From: Spirosoma sordidisoli
GTDB taxonomy: Bacteria > Bacteroidota > Bacteroidia > Cytophagales > Spirosomataceae
Reading direction: 5' to 3'
NCBI RefSeq assembly: GCF_004138325.1
Contig: NZ_SBLB01000002.1
Span: forward strand, 248,001 to 312,000
DNA: 64,000 nt
Under the pieces are notes generated by a model. That model saw only the letters and a program-made list of their open reading frames with translations. It made no database searches and had not been told where the DNA came from. The translations under genes were made by a program, and so were the position numbers. Shown here piece after piece: positions 1 through 9,122 of this stretch. Position 1 is the first letter of the stretch, and every line of letters starts with the position of its first letter.

Positions 1-1156
1 GGATCGGTTTGTTGTGCAGCACCCGCACGTTATCGAAGCTCAGTTGCTCTTGCAGTGGTATGGCTGCGCCCGGATAGTACGAGCGGCTGTATTTATCGTT
101 ATCGAAGTGAATAGAAAGCCCGATACGAGGTTTTTCTAAAAAAATGTTCCGAAAAATCACATTGCGAACACCTGCGGTGTAAGTGATGTCGTTCTGCACC
201 ACCCCCCAATTTATGCCATCGAGCACTTGACTCCCTTTGTCGTGAGTAGGTCGTGTTTTCGAGGTATATATTGTGCCGTCCGGTTTCGCCTGTACGCGGT
301 AGAGTTTTCCGTTAGAAACGACCGCATCCGATTGTTGAACGGCCATTCCTTCCTGCCAGTCCGTCCAGGCTCCTGCCAGAATCCGGCAGAAATACCCGGT
401 GGTGTTTTCGGCGTTCAGGTCATGGCAATTTTCAATTACCCCGTTTTCGATCCAGCCCAGTTCGGGGTTTCCCGTGGCATAATCGTGGGCATTGAGGGCA
501 ATGGCATCGTCGAAGGTTTGGAAAACCCCATTCCGGACGGTAAACCGTTTCCCCCGACCGAAGTGCACACCATCTTTTTCACCTTTGATAATCACGTCGT
601 CGATAATGACATCTTCGAACGTGCAGATGTGAATGCCATATTGCGCTTTGCCCAGGTCGAGGCACCGAAACCGATTGATGCGGAGGTCTTTTACATAAAA
701 GAAGGCCAACTGCCCGTGCAGGCCGTAGGCTTCGTTGAACTTCCGGACATCCATTCCGTTGACAATGATCTGTAATCCGTCGACGGTGATGTGCTCGTTG
801 TAGGTTTTGGTCGCGGCCCCTTTGTTGATAAAAACGTGCGAAAAATCTTCCTTCTCGTTTACCTTCTTGATAAATACCCCATCGCCAAACACCAGCGAGG
901 TATGGCTGCCCAGATAAACCGTACCACCCAGTTTATACGTACCTGGCTGGCTCACGATAATGGTGCCGCCCAGATCGACGGCTTTTTGCAAGGCCAGGGC
1001 GTTTTCCAAACCTGTGGCGGATGGCGAAAAACCGAACGAAGCGGCATCGGTAAAACCAACCCGGTCAGCCGTACTGGTTTTTTTAGATTGCGCCGACAAC
1101 GAACAAATCGACATCACAAACAAAAGAAGAAAAATGGGGAGAGGGCTGATTTTCAT
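1..1156 (-). CDS. GH28-like right-handed beta-helix protein with inserted CBM-like module, 3'-truncated by window edge
   Basis: I translated this by hand because the frame runs off the left edge with no stop. ATG is at 1156 and 385 codons are visible. Residues 1-22 are a signal peptide ending near SLSAQS. Residues 35-80 carry the usual pectin-lyase-fold opening (ALQKAVDLGG, then PGTYKL). Residues 120-225 form beta-helix coils with DGVHFG (about 195-200) and FDDAIALN (about 215-222), which resemble the paired-Asp catalytic region of GH28 polygalacturonases. Residues 263-323 interrupt the helix with a Trp/Tyr-rich module (TDWQEGMAV, GKLYRVQ, RPTHDKGS, DGINWGVV) that resembles CBM5/12-like or phage-tail surface repeats. 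The helix resumes after 325. It is the last visible gene of the PUL and probably a secreted pectin-type hydrolase or lyase. The exact family is inferred. Confidence 0.75.
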   Translation of the reverse strand, partial: MKISPLPIFLLLFVMSICSLSAQSKKTSTADRVGFTDAASFGFSPSATGLENALALQKAVDLGGTIIVSQPGTYKLGGTVYLGSHTSLVFGDGVFIKKVNEKEDFSHVFINKGAATKTYNEHITVDGLQIIVNGMDVRKFNEAYGLHGQLAFFYVKDLRINRFRCLDLGKAQYGIHICTFEDVIIDDVIIKGEKDGVHFGRGKRFTVRNGVFQTFDDAIALNAHDYATGNPELGWIENGVIENCHDLNAENTTGYFCRILAGAWTDWQEGMAVQQSDAVVSNGKLYRVQAKPDGTIYTSKTRPTHDKGSQVLDGINWGVVQNDITYTAGVRNVIFRNIFLEKPRIGLSIHFDNDKYSRSYYPGAAIPLQEQLSFDNVRVLHNKPI

Positions 1157-1237
1157 TACGGTTGCTATGTGGGTACGGATTATTTAACCAGCATCAATGA
1201 TCGAATTATGAAATGTTTCCTAACTAATCTGTTAGTT

Positions 1238-3526
1238 TCATATAGCCAATTGCTTTAACTCTCTCTCGCTCAGCGCCCGGTCGAACACGGCCAGACCACC
1301 AATTTGCCCCTTGAAAAAGTTACCCATTCCGCTTTTTAACAGAACCGCTCCCACCGTGAAATCCGAACCATTATTGCCCATGCCGTCAGGATAGGCGTAA
1401 GGATTTTTGGATTGGGTAAGTCCATCGGGGTATCCCGCAAAGCCTTTGGTGTTGTTGATCAATTCGGGGGCTCGCTGCTCAAACACCCCATTCAAATACG
1501 AGCGAATCTCGTTTCCGTCGTAGGTGAAGGCCACACAAACCCACTCGTTAGCCGGGACTTCCTGCTTACTGGCCGAGTAGTCGATGGAATAGGGGAAGGG
1601 GGGCGTGGGTTTGCCCGTCCGGGAGATATGGCCACACACCTGATTGCGGCCGTTGTAATACGGCAGAGAGACGAATAAGCCGTACTGGCGTTTGCCGCCG
1701 TTCTGATATTCGTTCCACATGCCGCCCACAAAACCGGTTTGTTCACCCGTCCACTTGACCCAGGCCAGCACCGTTACGCCCTGCTTCTTGCCGTGGATGT
1801 TGAGTTTTCCGGTTTCGGTATGGGGCAGCGAGAGGTAGGCTTTGTTGCCAAACCGGGTCGAGTAGCCCGACAGTGGCCCCTCGGGCAGGCGGGGTAGTGT
1901 TCCGTTTTGTTCAGTCAAAGCAAATGCTGCCTGCCCGAGGGCTTTTCTGGGTTGGCCTTCGGGTTCGTTGAAGTCCCAGAGGGCTACCAGGTTTTTGGTG
2001 GCGTTGAGTTGGTTCAGCCGCCGAGTTCTTGTATCGTGTGCGTCTAGTTCGGCAACCAGTTGCGCCATCATGCCCATGCCAAACTGGAGGATGGTGCCTT
2101 TCGTTTTTCGCTGGAACGTCTCTCCGCCCTCTTTCATGTTGGAGTGGGCCACGGCGGTCAGAAAGCCGTCGGGTGTGAGTCGTCCATAGAGGGCGTTGAG
2201 TGCTTTCCGGGCCGCCCGGTCGGCATCGGCTCCCAGCCAGCCCCGGCGTACCCCAATGGCCAGTGCGGCTCCGATACCCGCCGTGCCAGAGGTTTCGGGG
2301 GCCGTTTGCGGATCGTCGGCAAAGACCCGCCAAAGTCCCTCTTCGGTTTGGTAAGGCAGTAAAAATCGGGCGGTACGTTGTAATTCGGTAATCAAATCGG
2401 CCGGTGGACTGGGTAAGGCATCCAGACTTTTGGCGAGCCCTAACACGTACCAGGCCACACCCCGCGACCATAGTTTGTAGGTACGTTGCGGGTTGCCGTT
2501 TCTGTAATGCCGGAGCCAGATAGCGCCCTGTGCATCGACAAGTCGGTCACGACGCAAACGAAGTTGGGTGATCGATTTTTCGGCCAGGTCCGGGCGGTTG
2601 AGTTGGTTGGCCAGTACGGCCAATGGCCAGCCCACGGTATAATTTCCTTCGGCGGCTGTCTGACTTCCATCAATAATGCCGCCTTCAGAGTCTTCCTTTT
2701 TCGTCCAGAACGCCAAGGCTTTGTCTATTTCGGGGTGTCGTGGGTCGTTCAAAGCCAATTGAGCAATACAAAGCGTAGCCTCGATACTGCCATCCATCTC
2801 GGGTGCTTGTCCTTTCTCAAAAATGAGTTTCAGGTGGTCGTTCAGGGCTTGCCGACAGGCGTTGTTGGGCGGCAAATTGGCCGATAAAGCCGCCAAACCA
2901 TCCAGCACGCAGCCTTCCTGCCAGCCATAATTGGTCAGACTGCTGCGGGAGGCCATCTGCCGGATGAATTCGTCTTTGGTGGGTACTTGACCCGGTACGA
3001 GCAGGTGCGGGTAAAAAGCCGGTGGAACGTCGGCAGAAGGAATAAAGAAGGTGACGGGATTACCTTTGCCCCGGCAACGGATTTTCAGGCCACTGTCTAA
3101 AACGGTTTTCAGTTTCTCTTTTGGAATCAGCCATTCGATTAGTTGAAAGGAAGCCGAGATAGACAAATCCATGGTGCCGATGGGTCGATTATCGGCGCTC
3201 AGCACCTCAAGGTACTGGAACGTCCGCTGCCCCGACACCAGACAGAGTCTGAAACGGGGCGTGTTGCCCAAGGTGTTGGCCCGTACACCTTTCCAGCGTA
3301 GCAGCAGGTAGCTTGCCGTATCGTCGGTTTGGAGCGTAATGCCTTTACCCGACATATGAATGCTGCTCAGGCGATTGAACTCATTGACTACCCCCGTGCC
3401 GCTGATGGTCGGGATGAGGTATTGAGCCGGTTGGGTTTGTGAAACAGATTGCCCTGCTACCATCCGCGTAGCAAAAAATAGTAGTAGACCGTAAATGGTT
3501 GCCCGTTGCTTGAAAATCCGGCTCAT
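1238..3526 (-). CDS. GH88/GH105-type unsaturated glucuronyl/rhamnogalacturonyl hydrolase fused to a C-terminal LamG domain
   Basis: 762 aa. Residues 1-25 are a signal peptide. Residues 35-180 look beta-rich and I do not recognise them. Residues 190-500 are an (alpha/alpha)6 barrel of GH88/GH105 type, with LWSRGVAWYVLGLAKSLD and then GLWRVFADD followed by APETSGTAGIG. That Gly-Leu-Trp...Pro-Glu-Thr-Ser-Gly-Thr signature is typical of YteR/RhiN-like enzymes, which remove the unsaturated uronic acid left by lyases. Residues about 515-762 are a concanavalin-like LamG domain (LVALWDFNEPEG, GVTVLAWVKW, IGGLAVFDRALSERE), probably for glycan binding. At about twice the length of a single-domain GH105, it is a true fusion. 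It starts 20 bp after the ThuA stop, so the two are probably co-transcribed. Substrate is inferred. Confidence 0.8.
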   Translation of the reverse strand: MSRIFKQRATIYGLLLFFATRMVAGQSVSQTQPAQYLIPTISGTGVVNEFNRLSSIHMSGKGITLQTDDTASYLLLRWKGVRANTLGNTPRFRLCLVSGQRTFQYLEVLSADNRPIGTMDLSISASFQLIEWLIPKEKLKTVLDSGLKIRCRGKGNPVTFFIPSADVPPAFYPHLLVPGQVPTKDEFIRQMASRSSLTNYGWQEGCVLDGLAALSANLPPNNACRQALNDHLKLIFEKGQAPEMDGSIEATLCIAQLALNDPRHPEIDKALAFWTKKEDSEGGIIDGSQTAAEGNYTVGWPLAVLANQLNRPDLAEKSITQLRLRRDRLVDAQGAIWLRHYRNGNPQRTYKLWSRGVAWYVLGLAKSLDALPSPPADLITELQRTARFLLPYQTEEGLWRVFADDPQTAPETSGTAGIGAALAIGVRRGWLGADADRAARKALNALYGRLTPDGFLTAVAHSNMKEGGETFQRKTKGTILQFGMGMMAQLVAELDAHDTRTRRLNQLNATKNLVALWDFNEPEGQPRKALGQAAFALTEQNGTLPRLPEGPLSGYSTRFGNKAYLSLPHTETGKLNIHGKKQGVTVLAWVKWTGEQTGFVGGMWNEYQNGGKRQYGLFVSLPYYNGRNQVCGHISRTGKPTPPFPYSIDYSASKQEVPANEWVCVAFTYDGNEIRSYLNGVFEQRAPELINNTKGFAGYPDGLTQSKNPYAYPDGMGNNGSDFTVGAVLLKSGMGNFFKGQIGGLAVFDRALSERELKQLAI

Positions 3527-3546
3527 TGTGAAACGCCAATCGAGGT

Positions 3547-4509
3547 TTAGTTTTTAATGACCAAAGGTCGTCGGTTCGGTTTAAACCGTTCGCCGAAGCC
3601 TGAATTATTGGGTTCATAGGGCTCTACAAACGTGGCATTCACGCCATTTTGGGGGATTCGCTTTTCGAGACCAAGTGCCCAATAGATGCCGTTCAGGGCC
3701 AGTTTTCGCATAGAGACGTCTTTGAAATCGTACGGATGGCCAAGCGTTGTAAAGAACACCCGCGCGGTTTTGCCCCGTTTTCCCGTGTAGCTTTTGGTCC
3801 AGGCAACGGGCTGGGTAATCGGGAATTTGTCGAGCTTCCCTTCCATTTCATGTTTCGACTTCAGCGACTTGCCTTCCAGGAAAGGTACGCAGTCGCCGTT
3901 CAGTTTCCAGTCGCCACCGTCAACATGGTAGAGCCACGAATAGGCCTGAAAGGGTTGGAATCCGTTCAGTATGGGTGTGTTGCTGCTGGGTTTTACGTAC
4001 ACCGATGTCAGCGGGTTCTTTCCATCGTCGAAATGCCCGTGATGCACAATCCACTGTTGGCCAAAGACGGTGGCTGGCCAATAGTTATTGAGATAAGCCA
4101 TCGACGAATCGGTTTTGTACATAAACGTGTGGGTTGCCGTCCGGAAGCCAACCATGGGTTTGCCACTTTCGGCGTAGTCCGTTATCCACTTAGCCTGCTC
4201 TTTCGGGAGTTCGCGCCAGCGGGCAAAAACCACCATCAAATCAGCCGTTTTCAAGGCTTCCAGCCCCACAATGTTGTTGATGATGTTGGGGTTAATCACA
4301 CCCTTGTCGTCCAGCGGGTAGCAAAGGCTTATCCGGGCTCCCAGCTCGCGGTGCAAGAGTTGCCCCAGCATGGGCATCGACTCTTCGGAGCGATATTCTT
4401 CGTCGCCAATGACAAAGACAATATGCGGTTTTTTGGACTGTGCAACGGTAGCGATGACGCCTAACAACAGCAGGGTCACACTCAATAAGGTTACTCGTAT
4501 CGTAGTCAT
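3547..4509 (-). CDS. ThuA-like domain protein, secreted
   Basis: 320 aa with a signal peptide at residues 1-23 (ends VAQS). The ThuA fold, related to class I glutamine amidotransferases, fills most of the protein: HIVFVIGDEEYRSEES near residue 29, ADLMVVFARW near 90 and GKPMVGFRTATHTF near 118. The GATase nucleophile Cys is absent, as is common in ThuA proteins. Family members recur beside sugar dehydrogenases and in trehalose or other carbohydrate loci, but no reaction is firmly established. It lies 18 bp after the haem/propeller gene and 20 bp before the GH105-LamG gene. A second ThuA gene lies at 54963-55799, also near propeller dehydrogenases. Confidence 0.8.
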   Translation of the reverse strand: MTTIRVTLLSVTLLLLGVIATVAQSKKPHIVFVIGDEEYRSEESMPMLGQLLHRELGARISLCYPLDDKGVINPNIINNIVGLEALKTADLMVVFARWRELPKEQAKWITDYAESGKPMVGFRTATHTFMYKTDSSMAYLNNYWPATVFGQQWIVHHGHFDDGKNPLTSVYVKPSSNTPILNGFQPFQAYSWLYHVDGGDWKLNGDCVPFLEGKSLKSKHEMEGKLDKFPITQPVAWTKSYTGKRGKTARVFFTTLGHPYDFKDVSMRKLALNGIYWALGLEKRIPQNGVNATFVEPYEPNNSGFGERFKPNRRPLVIKN

Positions 4510-4527
4510 ATGGCTCGTTTCAGTAAG

Positions 4528-7500
4528 TTATCCTTCGTTTGGGTGTTGGTTCAGCAACTCCTGGGGGGTGTAAAAGCCCTTCCTGGTTTTGGTTTCTTCG
4601 CGTATCGTTTTCACTTTTTCGGGGGTGATTAAGTTAGGGGCAACATTGCCAAACGAATTGCGGACGTAATTCAGTACCGCAGCCAGTTCTTCATCCGTCA
4701 TCATCCCGCCGTAAGGGGTCATGGGTACGTTGCCGGGGTACTTTTTCCCGTTGACATCTATGGGGCCATACAGTCCGTGCATGACCAGTTTTATCAGCCG
4801 GTCGGTGTTGCCGGTCACCCAGCTGCTCCTGGCAAGCGGGGGAAACCCGGACGATTCGAGGCCCGCCCCATCGGGCTGATGACAGGTTACGCAGTAGCCC
4901 TCCCGGTTATAAAGGGCTTCGCCTTTCGCGAACAGCGGGCTGGTTTTGTCGACCTTTTTCTGAAGGTTAGAATCCTTGATGTCTTTCGACGGCTTTTTGA
5001 TGTAGTTGTAGGTGATTCTTAGCCAGTCGTCCATGGGCCGTTTTGCTACATGCTGCTGGATGACAGCGGCCGTGCCTTTATCCAGCCAGGTACTCGCGGC
5101 CAGCGCTTCCATGCGTACCCGGCCATTTTTATCGGTAGACGCCTGAACAAACACCTGCGGCTGATTGGGGAGCTGCGACCCCGTGAACCGAGCCACATGC
5201 ACAGCGGCCGCCCGTACCCGCGCATCGGGCGACTGGAGCAAGGCACGCAGTAAGGTTGCATCCAGTTTGTTGATGCCCCAGCTCACCCAAAGGGCTTCCA
5301 GCCGATGATGCTCGTAGGCTTTATCGGCCGGGGTAAGCTGGCTTACCCAACGCTGAAGTTTGCTGTAGACCTCGTTTTTATCCAGGCTTCTCAGTGCCCG
5401 TTTAGACCGGTAGCGGGTTCGGTATTCGGGTAGTTTCAGGTTATCCAGCAATTCTTCGATGCGGGCTCCCGCTACGTTTGCTGGTTTTACCAATGGTCTG
5501 GACGGGTAGGTAATCCGGTAAATTCGGCCATGTACGTGGTCGCGGAGCGGGTCACGGGCGTTATGCTGCATGTGGCCGATCAAGACGTTGTGCCAGTCGG
5601 CCAGATACAGCGACCCATCGGGAGCAAATTCCATGTCGACCGGCCGGAAGTTAGGATCGCTGGAACGCAGCAGGTCCATCCGGTGCTTGGCCTTGAAACC
5701 GGTGCCATCGTCCACAATTTGGTGCATTTTGGTCCCCAAAAAACCAATCGTATTGTTGAGGAGCAAATCGCCCTGTATCTCGTCGGGAAAGTGGCGACTT
5801 GAGACGAACTCCAGGCCGGAGGTTGGCCGAACCCGGTGCTGTTCCTCAATCAGGTTTTTGCCGGGTGGGGACGAGTACCCATAAATGGGCTTCAACGTAC
5901 CTGGATTCAGCCAGTAGACGTTGGGGTTGGAGGTGGCCTCGACAAACCCCTGCCCCCAGGCATCGAAAGCCGTTCCCCAGGGGTTTGTGACGGGAATCTG
6001 GGCGATGCGCTCCAGTTTCTTCTGGTTTGGGTTGTAGCGCATAAATCCGCCATGCGTGGCCCGCACCGTGCCGTAGGGAGTTTCGACATTCGAGTGGAGG
6101 AAGATACCTTCCCCCATATAAATTGCCCCCGACGGGTCGGCACAGAAAGCGTGAATGACATGGTGCGAATCGTGATCATCGAATCCGCTCAGCAGTATTT
6201 CCACCTTATCCGCCCTGTCGTCGCCGTTGGTGTCGGTATACAGTTTGAGGTTCGTTCCCTGGGCTATATATACGCCTTCGGGAGCCAGTTCAAACCCGGT
6301 GGGCAGGTGCAGTTTATCGGCAAAAACGGTTTGCTTATCGGCTTTAAAATCGCCGTCGGTATCTTCCAGAATCAGCAACTTGTCGTTGGGCAGCGGGTCG
6401 CCGGGTCGGTAATGCGGGTAGGTCGGCATCACGGCCACCCAAAGTCGCCCCTTGTCATCGAAGGCCAGCTGCGAGGGATTGGCCAAATCGGGGAACTCTT
6501 TTTCGGAGGCAAACAGGTCGATGTTGAAACCGGGTGCTATGGTAAACTTGTCGAGGGCCTCTTGTCCATAGAGGTAGCGCATGGACTCGCCCAGTTTATA
6601 ATTGGTCTCTATCGGTTTCAAAACCTTTGTCCGGGCATCGGCTTTGGCCAGATCATAGGGTTTGCCGTTAGCAACAGACCAAATGAGCGTATCCCGATTG
6701 GCGGTCATTTGCCGCAGCTTTTCCAGTTCGTCGGGGTAATTGTCGGGGCCGAATGGTTTGTAACGGCGCCCGTAAATGTGTACGCCATTCGGGATTTTAT
6801 AATCGTTGTGCCAGCAGTAATCCTTTTCCAGAACGGCCTGCCGCAACGGCTGTCGGCGGCTTTCATCAACAGGAGCAGCAGGGGCGGCAAACAGGCCATC
6901 CACCAGCAGGGGCGTCAGTTTCTGGTATCCTTTTTCCGTCAGCTGACACCCGTCGATGGTGAGTTCTTCGCCGGTAGCGAACCATTGCTTTGTCGGTGTG
7001 AAAACATCCAGAAAGAGCACCTTATGTTTGGCGGCAATGTCGGCCATGGCCTGGGTATAGAGGGCCAGGTTGCGGTTTTCATTGATCCCGTTGGGCAGGT
7101 CGTATTTTTTGGATAGATCCTGAAATGCAATAGGCGATACCAGGGCCAGTTGGGGGGCACTTTTCCCGTTGTATTGCTGAGCCAGGGTATGCACCACAAA
7201 GGCCTCCAGCTCGGCCTTGAACGCCGGAAGACCTTTTACGCCCGCAAACGACTCGCTATACCCAAAGAACGCAATGACAACATCGGTTTTCAGATTCGTC
7301 AGCCATTCGTCCGGTTTGGGGAAATTCCCTTCACTGTCGGATGGTTCGGCGTATTCCTTTTGAAATTTCTCGGCCCCGGCAAACGCCCAGGGGTCATTGC
7401 GGGCCGAATGAGGCCGGAAACCCGGTGTATCGCCCCCGTCACACAGGTTCCGGATAAAGAGTTGCTGTTTAGGAAAGCGGAGGTGTAGTTCGGTGTCGAA

Positions 7501-7677
7501 CGTCCCATAGTTCATCAGGCGGGACCCAAGATTATTGCCAATCAGGGCAATGTGGGCGTCTTTCGTTAGCTCAATTTTTCGCTCCAGAACCGGTTGAAAC
7601 GAACTGCTGATGAACGCAACAAATGCCCCAATAATGACCGCCAGGGCCAGTGATCGGTTTAGTATTATTTTCTTCAT
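4528..7677 (-). CDS. PVC-type haem-binding protein: degenerate SGNH domain + beta-propeller dehydrogenase-like domain + cytochrome c
   Basis: 1049 aa with an N-terminal hydrophobic export signal (1-27). Residues about 35-275 have an SGNH-hydrolase fold, but the usual catalytic residues are replaced: block I reads IGNNLGSR (Ser to Asn) and the last block reads DGCQLTEKGY (His to Gln). This part is probably binding rather than esterase. Residues about 380-740 are a beta-propeller of the membrane-bound dehydrogenase/sorbosone type (GRLWVAVMPTYP, DTDGDFKADK, GFMRYNP, ADWHNVLIGH). Residues about 750-900 look HEAT-like. Residues 920-1015 are a class I cytochrome c with CVTCH at 929-933 and a likely axial Met at 986 (VPMTP). 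It probably oxidises a sugar in the periplasm and passes electrons to its haem. The gap to the preceding SGNH gene is only 3 bp. The reaction is inferred. Confidence 0.8.
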   Translation of the reverse strand: MKKIILNRSLALAVIIGAFVAFISSSFQPVLERKIELTKDAHIALIGNNLGSRLMNYGTFDTELHLRFPKQQLFIRNLCDGGDTPGFRPHSARNDPWAFAGAEKFQKEYAEPSDSEGNFPKPDEWLTNLKTDVVIAFFGYSESFAGVKGLPAFKAELEAFVVHTLAQQYNGKSAPQLALVSPIAFQDLSKKYDLPNGINENRNLALYTQAMADIAAKHKVLFLDVFTPTKQWFATGEELTIDGCQLTEKGYQKLTPLLVDGLFAAPAAPVDESRRQPLRQAVLEKDYCWHNDYKIPNGVHIYGRRYKPFGPDNYPDELEKLRQMTANRDTLIWSVANGKPYDLAKADARTKVLKPIETNYKLGESMRYLYGQEALDKFTIAPGFNIDLFASEKEFPDLANPSQLAFDDKGRLWVAVMPTYPHYRPGDPLPNDKLLILEDTDGDFKADKQTVFADKLHLPTGFELAPEGVYIAQGTNLKLYTDTNGDDRADKVEILLSGFDDHDSHHVIHAFCADPSGAIYMGEGIFLHSNVETPYGTVRATHGGFMRYNPNQKKLERIAQIPVTNPWGTAFDAWGQGFVEATSNPNVYWLNPGTLKPIYGYSSPPGKNLIEEQHRVRPTSGLEFVSSRHFPDEIQGDLLLNNTIGFLGTKMHQIVDDGTGFKAKHRMDLLRSSDPNFRPVDMEFAPDGSLYLADWHNVLIGHMQHNARDPLRDHVHGRIYRITYPSRPLVKPANVAGARIEELLDNLKLPEYRTRYRSKRALRSLDKNEVYSKLQRWVSQLTPADKAYEHHRLEALWVSWGINKLDATLLRALLQSPDARVRAAAVHVARFTGSQLPNQPQVFVQASTDKNGRVRMEALAASTWLDKGTAAVIQQHVAKRPMDDWLRITYNYIKKPSKDIKDSNLQKKVDKTSPLFAKGEALYNREGYCVTCHQPDGAGLESSGFPPLARSSWVTGNTDRLIKLVMHGLYGPIDVNGKKYPGNVPMTPYGGMMTDEELAAVLNYVRNSFGNVAPNLITPEKVKTIREETKTRKGFYTPQELLNQHPNEG

Positions 7678-7680
7678 GGT

Positions 7681-9081
7681 CTATTTCGTCAGGTGCTGCT
7701 TATCCGTCGACGGTAATTTTATCAATGTGTACTGATGCGCCACGGGCACAGCCGCCCGATACGCTTTTTCTCTCAACTCGTCCAGCGCCTTTTTATAGGT
7801 TTCTTCCAGCGGCTTCAGCAACAGATACTTGTCGAATTGAGTCTGGTAATATGTGCTGTTAGAGGCTGTTTGGTATTTCTGGGCGTAACGGGCGGCCAGA
7901 AAGGCCTTAACGGCCTGTAAATCTTCTCTATTTTTGCATTCCTTCAGATGCCCGATTTCGACCCATTTTATCGTTCTCAAATTGGCTTCGTTGCGCCACA
8001 GATCAGCCAGTATCGCCCTGACTGCCAACGCCTGTTTGTACTGCGGGCTGTGGCTGTATTCGGCTAGATTGATGCCCTTTTTGAGTTGCTCAGCCGTAAG
8101 TGTGTCCACAACCGTTGTATCGATCAAGACCTGATACGCACCTGCCGGGAGATTTGTGACGGCCAATTCTTGCTGGTTCAGTTCGCGGGTAAACGGCACC
8201 AGGGCCAGGGCTTGTTTCTGGTTCTCCACGGTCGCGAAAGGCAGGGCGTTTTCCTTTACTGTAAAACGCAGGCGTTTTTGGTCTTTTTTCACGCTGAGTA
8301 CGACACCGTTTTGACCCGTTTGCCGGGCCTCTCCCCGATCTCGATCAATCAATATCCTGCTCACGTACCCAGGAGACTGCATGGACGTCAAAAACTGATA
8401 AGCCATGATCAAATGCCCGGCCGATGCCGGATGAACTCTGTCCGGCCCAATGATCGTGGCCGTTGGGTCTTTTTTCTGCAGGTCCGTGTTGATAGCATTC
8501 AGAATAGTCCAGTAATCAACGATGGGTAGCCGGTATTTTCGAGCCAGTTCTTCGGTGTAGTCCGCGCATTGTTTCAGGGCATCGTTTACCCCGAGATTAG
8601 TCGCCGTTTTCAACCGCGCTGTTTGGTCATAAATAGTTGGTTTTTGTAAAATGACCTTTATGTTCCTGCCAGAAAATACCCGCACTAGGCTGTCGAGATT
8701 GGCTTTGTAAACCCGGATGGCTTCCCGCCGTTGGGTCAGCGTGTCGGTATCCGTAGTGGGTTTTGGCCCGTAAAGCGACCGTTTCACGTCATTCATCCCG
8801 ATCATCAGGACCACATGGGTGGGGTTATGCACCAGAATGTCGTCGTCCATCCGGCTAAGGATGCCACCCGTTACATCACCCGAAATACCACAGTTGAAAA
8901 AGGTTACCGGCTTTTCGGGAAACCGGGTTACGTAATACTGAAAGATGTTATGATGAAATTCGCCGTTGTTGGTAATGCTGTTCCCCACAAAAGCGACCCG
9001 ATCCCCTTTCTGAAAAAGCAATGGCTGGGCCAGACCGACAAAATGGAGGAAGCAGCAAAAACAGAAAATACTGATTTTCAT
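7681..9081 (-). CDS. SGNH/GDSL-family hydrolase, secreted (candidate carbohydrate esterase)
   Basis: 466 aa. Residues 1-18 are a signal peptide. SGNH blocks are intact: FVGNSIT (about 32, nucleophile Ser in a GNS rather than GDS context), CGISGD (about 63), LMIGMND (about 92) and DRVHPASAGH (about 215, catalytic Asp and His). Residues about 330-440 form a charged helical extension. In PULs such proteins usually remove acetyl, methyl or other ester groups from pectic glycans, and its position between two pectin-type genes fits that. Unlike the SGNH region of the neighbouring haem protein, this one keeps a plausible catalytic triad. The specific ester is unknown. Confidence 0.8.
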   Translation of the reverse strand: MKISIFCFCCFLHFVGLAQPLLFQKGDRVAFVGNSITNNGEFHHNIFQYYVTRFPEKPVTFFNCGISGDVTGGILSRMDDDILVHNPTHVVLMIGMNDVKRSLYGPKPTTDTDTLTQRREAIRVYKANLDSLVRVFSGRNIKVILQKPTIYDQTARLKTATNLGVNDALKQCADYTEELARKYRLPIVDYWTILNAINTDLQKKDPTATIIGPDRVHPASAGHLIMAYQFLTSMQSPGYVSRILIDRDRGEARQTGQNGVVLSVKKDQKRLRFTVKENALPFATVENQKQALALVPFTRELNQQELAVTNLPAGAYQVLIDTTVVDTLTAEQLKKGINLAEYSHSPQYKQALAVRAILADLWRNEANLRTIKWVEIGHLKECKNREDLQAVKAFLAARYAQKYQTASNSTYYQTQFDKYLLLKPLEETYKKALDELREKAYRAAVPVAHQYTLIKLPSTDKQHLTK

Positions 9082-9122
9082 AGACGAATATTAAAGTTGC
9101 ATTTTCAGGGTCTCATGCGGGT

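Noticed and set aside
5836..7116. 426-codon open frame on the plus strand
   Set aside because: It is antisense to the haem/propeller gene, whose motifs (CVTCH, propeller repeats) are unambiguous.
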